64,000 nucleotides of DNA from Colius striatus (lineage: Eukaryota > Chordata > Aves > Coliiformes > Coliidae): positions 58,925,367-58,989,366 of the forward strand of contig NC_084760.1 in assembly GCF_028858725.1 (NCBI RefSeq), in the 5' to 3' direction. Under the pieces are notes generated by a model. That model searched no databases and was not told the origin of the DNA. It saw only the letters and a program-made list of their open reading frames with translations. Of the stretch, positions 37,919 to 48,653 are shown in pieces. The number at the start of each line of letters is the position of its first letter. The first letter of the stretch is position 1. A program made the translations under genes and the position numbers.

Positions 37919-39059
37919 TGTGGTGGTTTAGCCCTGGCTGGGTGCCAGGTGTCAACCAAGTCATTCTAACACTCCTCTTCCTGAACTGGACAGGGGAGAG
38001 AGAAATACAGCAAAAGGCTCACGAGTTGAGATACATCACTCAACCGTTAGCATCATGGGCAAAGCAGACCCAGCTTCAGAAGAAACGGTTTAATTTATTA
38101 ATGAATAATCAAATCAGAGTAAGGAAATGAGAAATCAAACTGAATGTTGAAATATCTCCCCCTACCTCCCTTCTCATCAGGACTCTCCTTCCTTCCCCCC
38201 ACCCAACAGTGTAGAGGATGGAGGTTACAGTCAGTTCATTAGAGATGGACTTTGCCACTGCTTCCACTCAGGAGAAGGTCTCTTCACACTTCCCACTGCT
38301 ACAGAGTGGGGTCCCTCCCATAGGAGACAGTCCTCCATGAACTTCTCCAGCATAGGTCCTTCCCACAGGAGCAGCTCTGAAGAGTGAACACACTGCCCCA
38401 ACATGAGTCATCCACAGGGAGAATAGTCCTTCAGGAAGAGACTGCTTCAACAGTCTCTCTGCAGAGCTGCTCTCCAGCAGGTCAATCCCCAGCCTGTCAT
38501 TCCTCCCCAGATGCAGGACTCTGCACTTGTCCTTGTTGAACCTCATGAGGTTCCTCTCTGCCCAACTCTCAAGCCAATCAAGATCCTACTGAATGGCAGC
38601 ACAGCCTTCTGGGGAATCAGCCAGTCCTCCCAGTTTGGTGTCATCAGTGAATTTGGTGAGGGTACACTCTGTCCCCTCATCCAGGTTGTTGATGAAGATG
38701 CTGAATAAGACTGACCCCAGAACTGACCCCTGTGGAACTCCACTGGCCACAGGCCTCCAACTTGACTTGGCTCAGTTGAGCTTACTCTTCTTCCTTCTCC
38801 CATGACCTTGGTGTCTGCAGAAATGTTGTTCTCACATTCTCACTCTCTTCTGCTGCTGTTTTGCATCTGCACAGCAACTTCTTTCCCTTGTCAAATACGT
38901 TATTCACAATTGGTTCAGCCTTGGTTAGCTGTGGGTCCATCTTAGACCTGACTGGCACTGGCACTGTCAGCTACAGGGGAAGCTTCTGGCAACTCTTTGT
39001 TTAAAGAAGCCACCCCTGTAGCCTCCCACTACAAAACCTGGCCACACAAAACCCCTACA
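37919..39059 (-). mobile_element. Avian endogenous retrovirus LTR (minus), interrupted
   Basis: Read on the minus strand, the element begins TGTAGGGGTTTTG and ends CCAGGGCTAAACCACCACA, so it has TG...CA termini. A poly(A) signal AATAAA lies at 38099-38094, followed by R/U5-like sequence (GTCTGCTTTGCCCATGAT) that matches the LTR at 47.6 kb. The start also aligns with that LTR (GTGGCTTCT versus ATGGCTCCT context), so both belong to one family. I recognise it as the type annotated in birds as ERVL-like, from memory and not from a search. A CR1 fragment occupies 38455-38766, leaving about 830 bp of LTR. No convincing target-site duplication is visible: the left flank ends CTTTC and the right flank starts TCCCT. 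There is no internal retroviral sequence on either side, so this is a solo LTR. Confidence 0.85.
38455..38766 (-). mobile_element. CR1 LINE internal fragment nested in the LTR
   Basis: The minus-strand reading contains [20 protein letters not shown], the catalytic-type motif FTDDTKLGG (FADD in intact CR1) and [16 protein letters not shown], then breaks off after LLESSSAE. This is the reverse-transcriptase palm/thumb region. An internal TAG interrupts it, and about 15 bases are missing after LHLGRN relative to other CR1 copies. Both ends of the element are absent, including the 3' tail needed for normal target-primed insertion. Its strand is the same as the host LTR. It is non-functional. Confidence 0.88.
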
Positions 39060-42000
39060 TCCCTGCTCTAAAATTCCAACATGGGAGTCTTTCAAACATG
39101 GGTAGGATACCAAATAGATGGACTTTTGGTCCCATCAGCAGATCTACTTTTATGTTCAAATAGCCCATAATTTAAAATAATTCTGGTTCCTTGCAACAAT
39201 GAAAATTGTATAAATGCGTATGAATTTAAAAAAGAAATACAAATCATGATTCAGCATATAGGACAGCAGCAAAAAACTTTCATTGTGTTTCATTTTTTAA
39301 AGAAAAAACTTAAAATAAAGGTAATGCATCCTGTTAACTTTATGATTCAGTTTCTTGAACTTTCTGAGGATATCATTTTCTGATTAGATTTAAAAGCATC
39401 ACCATTCAAGGAAATCTAGATCAGATTTAACATGCTGTGGTCACAAATAACTCTCAGGAACTCAGTCCTAAACCTGGATATTGTGATGCACCAGTCGATC
39501 TGCTCTTGCTTTGCAGAAATGAAGCAATTCTTCAATTCTAACCCCTGTAGCTGAAACATTTTTAACACAGAAAAACACTGACAGTGTACTTATCTGCAGA
39601 ACACAGGCCTCTTTCTAAATTGCAAGCCAAGTTTTTAGCTTATAGTGGATGTTAGTGTTATCTTACTTCAGTGAATTATGTATTAGCAAAATAAACATGT
39701 ATTTAAATTTTAATGGTGTGTTTTAGTCAGGCAAAACTGTTGTGTTTATGCCCTGATTGGAAATGTAAATATCAAAAATGTCAGTGGACAAACAGAAAGA
39801 CATCCTCTGCATCACTCCAATTTTCTGAGTGATATTTTGAGATAAAGAATTACAACTGTCAAATACATTTTGCTACAGCAAAAAGTATAAATATCAAGAC
39901 TACTTTTGGAAGGAAGACTTTCTAAAAAAAGATTTGTTCTCACTATATAATGTCAGTATATACCATAAGCTCCTATGTCCTTCCAATAATTACACTCACA
40001 TGCCTCTCAAGAGCTCATAATCCAGCTCATAGTGATAACCACACTCTGTCCTGTGATCATTTGGTTTTGGTATTATGTTTGAGGTAGTAGGGCTGAAACC
40101 CAAGAACGCATTTTAAGTAAAGTGTATTTACTTTGGACGAAACGAAGATAAATGGTGCAACAGTGGTAAACATCCATAAAGACGGAGAGGATCTTCAGGC
40201 TAAATTCTCCCACTTCACAACCAATAGCAGTCACTCTTCTGTGAGCAAATCAGAATGAGGCTTTAAAAAGAAAAAAAAAAAAAATCCAAATGTTCAGTCT
40301 TCTGCTTTCCAGGAATACTTTGGCACTTTCCAAGTCTTCATTTTATATCCAATACGAAACACATTCAGCATATGTGAATATACCATTAGTTGCCAGTCAA
40401 ACCAGCTCCTATGATGAGACCATGATCCAACAGTGTTCAAATCACATTCTCATGGATAAGTTTCACAACTCCAAACTTTACCTAAGTATGCCGGCAATCT
40501 GAAGCTCAGGAAATACTTGACCTAGACGTGACTTTGTATCCTGAAAGTAGCATCTGGCAGGAAATACAAAGATGTCAGCCTGATATTCAGTTGCAAGGCA
40601 GGATCCTCCCTCCCCAGTAGCTTCAAAAGACCCTGAAAACTTCATGTTTGGCCTTCTGCCAAAAGTGACAATTACAAAGTGTCCTGACATGCAATGCTTA
40701 CTCATTTTTTGATATGTCCTAATTACCTGTGCTTTTCAGGGCAAGTTTTGGAACCTGCTGTGCCACACAGTACACTTGTAACGACAAAACTAAAAGTAAA
40801 CTGTTGGCCCAGGGCAATGTTGGTTGGTTCTTTGGGTACTTATTAAAGGAGATGCCAAAAATAAACAAGACTATAAAAAATGTATGCATTTAAGAGGTTT
40901 TTATTGCGATAAATATGCATATTTACTAAACATAAATTGGAATGACTGAGTTTGCGATGGTACAACCAACAATCTACCACAATTGTTTTCCATTAAATTA
41001 AGGAGGAAACAGCTGTTATCAGATGGCAGCACGATGCCAACAGTCGAACAGGAAGGATTACAGCATTCAAGTCATCTTAATCCTAGTGCATAATCATTAA
41101 TATAGGCTTTTCTTTCATCGCAAATGACTAATGTAGCTAACCTATGACACCGGGCTGAACTCCTGACTTACCTAGGAAAACTATATGCTGTTGTTAGCAG
41201 TGTAACAGATGAAGTAATGTTTCCTTTAGCAAAAATGCCATGAAAGCTTTGTAAATCTGATGCAAAGCATTAAATGGATAGCAACACAAAGCCCAAACCA
41301 TTAAAATGGTATCTCTGCATTAGCTCTAGAGACATCTTGAAAGAAAACATAACAGCCCATCCTGCAGTTAAATGTTATATACAGGTCATGATGATTTCCT
41401 TTTTTTAAAACTGAACTGGACCTTACACTCTGCTGAGTTCAAAGGAAATTGCTAAAGACAGAAAGTTGCAGGAGGAGTCAGCATATTCCAAGGGCTTCAC
41501 TGCATGCAAACTTCTCTTACTTAGGAACAAAAATGCAGTCCTGAAAGACTGAGAAGACACTTCAAACTGACATTTACTCAAACATAATTCTTATTTTTAA
41601 ATCAATCTTTAAAACCCTTACTTACCTCATATCACTATTACATTTAACAAATATATACTTCAATGCATTTTTATTATTATCTTTATTTTGATGAGTTTTA
41701 CTGCTACTATCACAACATTTTTTAAATTTTTTTTAGTTTTGTTTCAGTCAATTTTTATCGACCATACTGGCTGTATCACTTACTAGAAAGTTGAGTGCCA
41801 CTATGGGGAACAAAAGCTAAGGACAGCTTTGCTGCTGCAGGTAGTTCAAAGGATTATCACATAGCCCAATCCTTGCATTTTATTAGAAATTGATCCCTTA
41901 ACTGAATTAACTAGCCATAGCAGGTTTTTATCCAAATTAAATTTCCTTCTTAAGTTTGTCTAGAGGCAGATGGTAGTCTTTAAAGATTATTGGAGATATA

Positions 42001-42677
42001 AACCATTCTATCTCATATATACAATTACAAGTCAATACCGGGTCTCTAACTTGCAGAGAACATGTGCTTTTCTCCAGTTATAGAATCATTTGTCTCATTA
42101 TGCTCAGGTCTAATTGCATTTACTGTCATAATAACAAAATGTAGCATTTATCTAAGATGTTTCTCTGTTGCTAGTGCTGGCCATTAAACGTGAGACCATA
42201 TGCTTCTTTATTGTGAAGAGCAGAGAGGACCAAAGTTATTTTAAGAGAATTAAAATTTTCTACAGGAAGAATACATGGAAAACCAGTTTTCTTCTCACAC
42301 ACACCCATTGCTGCAGTGATCCCACACCAGTAACATGTAAGGTCTTACAGCTCACTTCTGTGTCAGACTGAATTTAATCATGAGACAGACTGAAACTGGT
42401 TCTAAAGGACATTTCTCTCCTAGTTGTCAGATGTTATCACAACTTTAATTATCTTTCTGCACATGCACGTGCAGCTGGACATCTAAGCAACCTGGACTGC
42501 AATGGATGCTTCCACTCAGAGGAGTCAACGGCCCTTCTATGAGCGACAGGCTCAAACAGTCCTTTCCTCATAGAGGAAAGAGTAAGGCTGATGAGGTACA
42601 AAATAACACACATGACTTATCCTTTATTAATTAATAAATTTATTTCTTTATTTCTTATTAATTAATTTCTTAGTCAC
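39060..42677. other. AT-rich DNA, no gene recognised
   Basis: No repeat family or convincing exon was found. A minus-strand donor-like site at 41.17 kb (CCTAG|GTAAGT) has only a mediocre partner acceptor. A let-7-like word at 40.08 kb was rejected. A perfect 12-bp inverted repeat lies at the right end and is listed separately. Confidence 0.55.
42626..42666. repeat. 12-bp perfect inverted repeat beside CR1 tail
   Basis: ATTAATTAATAA at 42626-42637 is the reverse complement of TTATTAATTAAT at 42655-42666, with a 17-base spacer of T-rich sequence. It lies just upstream of a very short CR1 3' end. The low complexity makes a chance origin plausible. Confidence 0.75.
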
Positions 42678-42746
42678 ATGCAGGGGAGTTGGACTAGATG
42701 ATCTCTAAAGGTCCCTTCCAACCCCTACCATTCTATGATTCTGTGA
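42678..42746 (+). mobile_element. CR1 LINE, minimal 3' end
   Basis: Only about 70 bases remain. GGGAGTTGGACTAGATGATC leads into the conserved terminus and the octamer tail ATTCTATGATTCTGTGA. It is an extreme 5' truncation with no coding potential. Confidence 0.92.
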
Positions 42747-45700
42747 CACCGGACTTCTATTATTTGTTAACTGCTGTTAAATTTGTATCACATAACAGCA
42801 TTCAGAATAAAAATCAATCCACCGGGTGCAAGACAAAGAGGACATACAATATACTACTGTAACAGTGTTAATTTGGTTTATAATTCTTATTTTAAAATGG
42901 TCTAGCCTTCTTTCCACTGAACACTTACACTGCACTTACAATGTTTGTTCAATTTTGTGTCCAACAAAAATATTACAGAAGCACTATTCAAGTACTGAAG
43001 TACTACACTTTTATGATGGCTGAGTATCATCTTTCCTTGTTGTCACTTGAATGAGTGCAATCTTCCAGCAAGGCTCCAGACTCTTAACTGAAGCAATTCC
43101 CTTTCAGGTAAGTGATTGTCCCAGACGTTTAACTTGTTCAATGTGACACTTTTGCAAAGTGGGAACTGAACCATTACTTCAATTTCTTGCATGCTAAAAC
43201 TGTACATCATAAGAAGTTGCATCACATGAGTGTAAGAGATTTATCAGTAACTTCCTATAAATGCATTAGTAAACAGTGGTTTTCTGATAACCAAAGACTA
43301 TAAAACCACTCCTCCTACTAATTTTATGTCTCAAAATATTTGGCACGAATCGGAGTTCTGATTCTGAAGTTCCTCTGTCAGTTGTACCATTTAATGAAAG
43401 TATTGTTTTCTACCTGATTTAACAGTGAGCACAGATTGAGGAGACTTTTTCACTTCATATATGAAGTTAAAAATGTCTTCTTATGTCTCATACACATGCA
43501 GTTGAATGTTGATATCTGGCACTCATAATTCCTGCACCAAAAAGCATTGTTCTAGTAATCCTTTGCAGAAGCTGACATTTTTCCACAAATTTTTCTTTCG
43601 CCACACATTCATCTATGCTGTATTTTTATCAATTCATATTTGATTAAAGTTGAATATGACTACTGCTTTTTAGTGGTTAAATCTGACTATTCAACTTGAG
43701 AGATAAAGGAACAACGTTTTTATCTAGATGTTCCTTGTTTACAAGGTAAAACTAAGCCTTTATTGGAATGTCTCATTTTTTGGACTGCTGCCTTTACAAA
43801 TATCTGATGCAGCACCATCCACCAAGCTATTATCAGAGTTCTTGGATTTCTGCTGGAAGAAATGTCAACTTTGTAGAAAGGGAATGAAGGAAAAGATGCA
43901 TGTTAGCAAGGGTAAGTAGGCACATCTCTCACTATGACAACCCTTAGGCCATTTGGTTTTGCCTTAGGAATTATAGTAAAGTCCATGATGTCACTTCATG
44001 TCTCTGCCCAGAGTACGAGGAGATCTGCCACTCCACCACCTATTAGATATTTCAACTTTGAACAGTATCAAACAAAACAGACTAAAACAAAATCAGAAAA
44101 AATATCCTTGTCTCAAATTGACTGGTCATAACGAAGAAACAAACAGACTTTTTAACTGCATAAATACCATTTGCTTTGATTTTCAGCTTATTTTTGGAAG
44201 ACCATGAAGAATGAAGGCTTCTGTTTTTAAAGCTGTAACTACTTATATGTTTGCTGGACATCTTTGTGTTGAACTTGCCTCCAAACATCACTCTTGTCAT
44301 TTGTTTTTTCTTGTATTCCATATTAAGACCTGCATGGACATTTTTAATTAGTATGCATTTCTTTTCTCCCATGATTTGTTACTACGCTTACTGGGGAGAA
44401 CAACTGCAGCTTTACGCCCTTTTTTTACAAAGTCACCAGCTTCTTGCCACAACATTGCTTGACTTAGGTATCAGTAATTCTACAAAATGACTCAGCCTCT
44501 AATTACTCCATTGAATAACTATTCAAATTCCCACAGCTCAGTGGGACACACTGGCTAAGAGCTGTTCTGGGTTGCCAGCTTCTGGGAAGTAAAATGTGTT
44601 TCCCTGTAAAATTATTAAGCAGATTTTCTAATAATTTTCACTGTACTTCCAGCTCCTGCTTTAAATTTCTCAAAGCTGATTTTATGCAGCACTGTTTCTC
44701 ATTTTGATCTTTGTACTGCAGAGAGAAGAATATACAAGTGACACAGCTGATAAAAAGCTACACTTATTACATGATAGGAATCAAGTATCCAACAATTGTA
44801 TTGACCACTGTTGAAGGGGGGGTGAAAAAAGCTAATATTAGGCTTTTCAATTCCTTACTGCCACCAGTTTCGCTGAGAGGACATATCAGGAAGGGCTTGA
44901 GGAAATAAGCATCTGAGCAAGAAGAGTGATGGAATGAAGGTGTACTCCTCAAGTGTTTTTCTTCTTGTATTCCCTAAAGACACAAGGGAAATGACTACAC
45001 AGCTATTGCAGCCACTTTCTTTCCCAATGCTGGAAAAGCCACCACATGAATCATCCAGCTCAGGTTGCATCTGTCTTGACAAGTAGTGTTAGAAAGAAGG
45101 GACAGAACACAGTCTGAGAAATGTCTGTCAGCTGTCCTTCTCCTAGATGGCTAGGGTCACCCTCCACCTGCAAACAGTACGAGTGTCTCTTCCATTTTAT
45201 TGCACCTGGCAAGTCTGGTGAAAAGCTGAAATGTGGAGTATCCCATGTCATGTTTCGTGGGCTCTGATAATCCCCCCAACTTTTTGTGACTTCCAGAAGG
45301 TATCACATGGAGCAGAATGGTGAGAAATGAAACGTTAACAAAACATCAGTGATAATCTTCAGTCAAAGAGCTAGTCACGTTTAACTGAGTGAAAACTGAT
45401 GGATATGCACTCTTAATTCACTTTGTGGTTTGGGAGGTTTTTTTGGCATTTATTATAGATTGGTCAGAATGTGGTTTAAACTGTTTCAAAGCAGCAATGA
45501 ACCAATATCCTCTTTTTGAACCAAATGTGCTCATGGAAGAGAGTGACAACTTTGCAGAGCTAATACACAATTGTTGATTAATCCTTTTTAGTCAAAATGA
45601 ACTGAAATGACTAAAAAATACATTGCTACTAACAGTATTTTGCAGAGTGCATGCCTCTTTTTCAACTTATGTCATTTTAAAATAAAAGCAAGAGCTCAGG

Positions 45701-47610
45701 CTTACACATACATGACTTCCAGATCTAAGACCTTGAGTCCTCTGTTCTACAGCCTCACCATGGGCTTTTCAGATGTTCAGTATCCTCTGGAGAAAAAGTC
45801 AGCAGCTCCATAAAGATAACTCACAAGTGTGCACCATCTTTAGCAGAAAAACTAAATGGATTTATCTAAAGATTATATAAGGTATAAGCAATATATATAT
45901 AAGCAATATATAAGGTACAAGAAAGGATGTGGCAGGGAAATGGGGGCGAGGGGGAACGACAAAAAAGTTCTGTCTTAAAGGTCAGAGAGTGCAAAGATAA
46001 AAATGAGAATTGCCAGAAATCAAGCTGAGTCCTGACTGTTGACAGGTCCTGAGACCTAGCAACACAAATTCAAATAAATGTATACTATTATTTGACAGTA
46101 CAGAGAAAAAGAGAAATGAAATTGCAGTGAAGTTGCTATACAGTAAGAACAGAACTGAGGTCAAAGATAATGTTAGCATGGCCACCTCAAATCTTTCTGA
46201 CTCAATCTTTTGTAAGAAGAATGACATCAAATGCCAGACAAGTATTGAAAATGCATGTATAAACACTAAATTGCATTCAAGTTAAAAGTAAAGTTTTTAA
46301 GGTTTGGTAACATTAAGGTAGGCAGAACAGATAATCTCCTGCCTCGAAAACTGAAACAATTCACCTATAATTAGGTCAATTATAATAGTGATTAAAAAAA
46401 AAAAAATCTATGATCTCAAATGATGGTACATTACATGAAAATGTCAACATAACAAACGTAATTCAGAAAGAGAGACAGAAAAACTTGCAACTTTAAATCA
46501 GTTACTCTGAGCTTGACAGTGCGTAAGTGTTTTTAAGAACTTCAAAGGAAAAGCTATTTTGAGACACAGGGGTAAATGGAAACCTGGGATAAAATACAAC
46601 ATGCCTTTACCAAGGTAAATATCCATTTTGGTAATAAATTTGTATTAAAAACAGCAGGCTGCAGCTACCCTACAGGGCCTTCAGTTTGGCATTTGGTACT
46701 GTACCACAGAAGGAACATATCCACATACACAGTTACACAAACAAGAGATAGGGAACAGTGCAAATTTGTAAACTGGGGAAAGACAGCAATACATTACACC
46801 AAAAAGTGAATTGATAAACTGGGGGAAAGAGAGTCTTCCTATTAAAATTTCTCAAGGTTCTTTCTTATTAATGATATTATTATTGAATATTTTAATAATA
46901 ATTTTGGCATAGAAAGAAAAATGAGAAATGTACTGATGGTATGAAATTAAGGATATCACTTTAGAGAAAGTCTGCAATATTATACAGGAAAAATGACCAA
47001 TAAAAGGACTGGAAAAATAAAAGTGAGGCCTAAGTGCAGGTATTTAATAGACTTAGTTAGATTTTATGCTATGTCAGGGGAATTATCAGTTTAAAATCAC
47101 AAATGTTAATTGTTCATAAGGCAATCACCAGATACAGTGTAGTACAGCAATAAAAAAGCATACACAGTCCTATGTGTACCTAACTGTATCAGTTTAGACA
47201 GTAAAGTTTATAATATCATAGACATTGATCAGACATTAAATTATAAATATAAATTATTTAAAATATAAATTAAAATTACAGTGTCCCTTCCAATCACTCA
47301 TAATCAAAAAAGATTCAAATATGGACAATCACGTGGGAAAAAGAAGACTCTACCCAGTATTTGTAAGAGGCAACAATAAAATTGTTGTTTGCAAGTACTC
47401 ATAAACATAGGTATCTTGGGTGAGAACATTCATTTAATGGACAATGTCAATACAAAAGAAATGTGTAGAAACTTTCCACCAGCAATTGTAGGTTGAAAAT
47501 TAGAAATCCATTTCTAAATATCAAGAGGAGCAAGGTTCCAGCACATTCACCAAGAAGGACAAACAACCTAATCAGCTCAGTAGGTTTATGAAATGGATTA
47601 GAGGTGGTAG
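42747..47610. other. AT-rich DNA with weak plus-strand exon signals
   Basis: No known repeat family was recognised. Two plus-strand segments have good splice-site pairs and open frames (43077-43108 area and 43813-43911) and are described under findings. A duplicated AT-rich word (ATAAGCAATATATA) lies near 45.89 kb. Confidence 0.5.
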
Positions 47611-47615
47611 CTTTT
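47611..47615. repeat. Target-site duplication, left copy (CTTTT)
   Basis: CTTTT immediately precedes the TG start of the plus-strand LTR. It matches exactly the five bases that follow the LTR's CA end. Five-base duplications are typical of ERVL-like integration and also occur in some gammaretrovirus-like groups. Confidence 0.8.
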
Positions 47616-48648
47616 TGTCATGGGTTTCTTTGGAGCAATTTCTGGTAATGGGGAAGGGGCTGTAAAGATGGCTCCTGTAAGAAGTTTCTCAAATCTTTGC
47701 CCAGCTCTGAGTCAGACCCACTTAAGGAGTTGCACCAATTGGGTACCTCCTCAAACACTTTTCAAGAAGTAGCTAGAAGTGGAGGGTTCTTTTCTGGGTG
47801 GCGGTGGAAGGAGTTGGAGGAGAGAGAAATGTCCATGTGGATCCCAAAGTCAGTGAGGGAAGACAGGAGAAGGTGTGCTGGAGCAGAGACTCCCCTATAT
47901 CCTGTGGTAAAATGGCAGACTGTCCCCTTGCACCCTGTGAAGTGGTGAAGCTGAGATTTGTCGCCAGTTCCTGGAGGACCCCACACCAGGGGTAGTGACT
48001 GTGTCTGAAGGAGACCATGAATTTGTGGGAAGGCAACGTTGCAACAGAAGGTGGCCGGAATGCACCACAGAGGACTCCCACATTAGAGGAGTTTGTGAGC
48101 AGATGCTGTAGACTTTGGAAAGGACTCATGACAGAGAGGTTTGTCAAGGACTGTATCTTGTGGGAGTGACCCCACATTAGAGAAGGGGAAGAATGCGAGG
48201 AGTTGTCCTCCTCTGAGGAGAAAGAAGTGGCAGAGACCATCCATGAGAGATTGACCACATTCCCCATTCCCTTCCCCTCCTGCACAATTCAGGGGGACGA
48301 AGTAGAGATATCAAGGGCAAGGAGCTGAGCCCAGGAAGACAAGAGGGGAAGGACATATTGAAGTGCTGGTTGTATTTTCATCATCATCCTGCTCTGGTTT
48401 TGCTTTCTGTCCCATTTCTAGTAAGTAGTAGAATAAATTCTTACTTTCCTCTCCAAGTCAAGTACTGAAGTCTGTTTTGCCCGGAACCATAGCTTGCAGT
48501 GAGCCTTCCCTGCCCTTGTCTCAATCCAAAGGTCCTTGGTGATCTCGCTGGGGCCTCCGCTATCCTAAAGAAGGTGGGGATGGCTGAGGAGGGCAATGAG
48601 CAAGAGGCTGCATGGTGCTTTGTTGCCAGTTGAGCTTGAACCACAACA
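47616..48648 (+). mobile_element. Avian endogenous retrovirus solo LTR (plus)
   Basis: The element starts TGTCATGGGTTTCTTTGG and ends GAGCTTGAACCACAACA (TG...CA), 1033 bp, flanked by a perfect 5-bp duplication (CTTTT). An AATAAA poly(A) signal lies at 48432-48437, with the R/U5 boundary expected shortly after. The post-signal sequence (GTCTGTTTTGCCCGGAAC) matches the corresponding part of the minus-strand LTR at 37.9-39.1 kb. No primer-binding site, gag/pol/env sequence or second LTR adjoins it, so it is a solo LTR left by recombination between two LTRs. Open frames inside it (up to 170 codons on the minus strand) are not genes. Assignment to an ERVL-like avian family is from recognition of the sequence, not a search. 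Confidence 0.9.
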
Positions 48649-48653
48649 CTTTT
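48649..48653. repeat. Target-site duplication, right copy (CTTTT)
   Basis: These five bases follow the terminal CA of the LTR and are identical to the left copy at 47611-47615. The match fixes both LTR ends to the base and shows that the integration is structurally undisturbed. Confidence 0.8.

Noticed and set aside
38268..38964. Open frames across the interrupted LTR as a host gene
   Set aside because: The recognisable parts are CR1 reverse-transcriptase sequence and LTR sequence; nothing host-like remains.
40078..40100. let-7-like word TGAGGTAGTAGG
   Set aside because: It matches the first 12 bases of let-7 but then diverges (GCTGAAACC). No complementary star arm lies within 80 bases on either side, so no precursor hairpin forms.
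41172..41223. Minus-strand 52-nt exon with donor CCTAG|GTAAGT
   Set aside because: The donor is excellent, but the acceptor (TTTTTGCTAAAG) is weak and only one short frame is open, which is within chance expectation.
47762..48285. Minus-strand frames of 74-170 codons inside the plus-strand LTR
   Set aside because: They are antisense to an LTR, which does not normally encode protein, with no recognisable domain.
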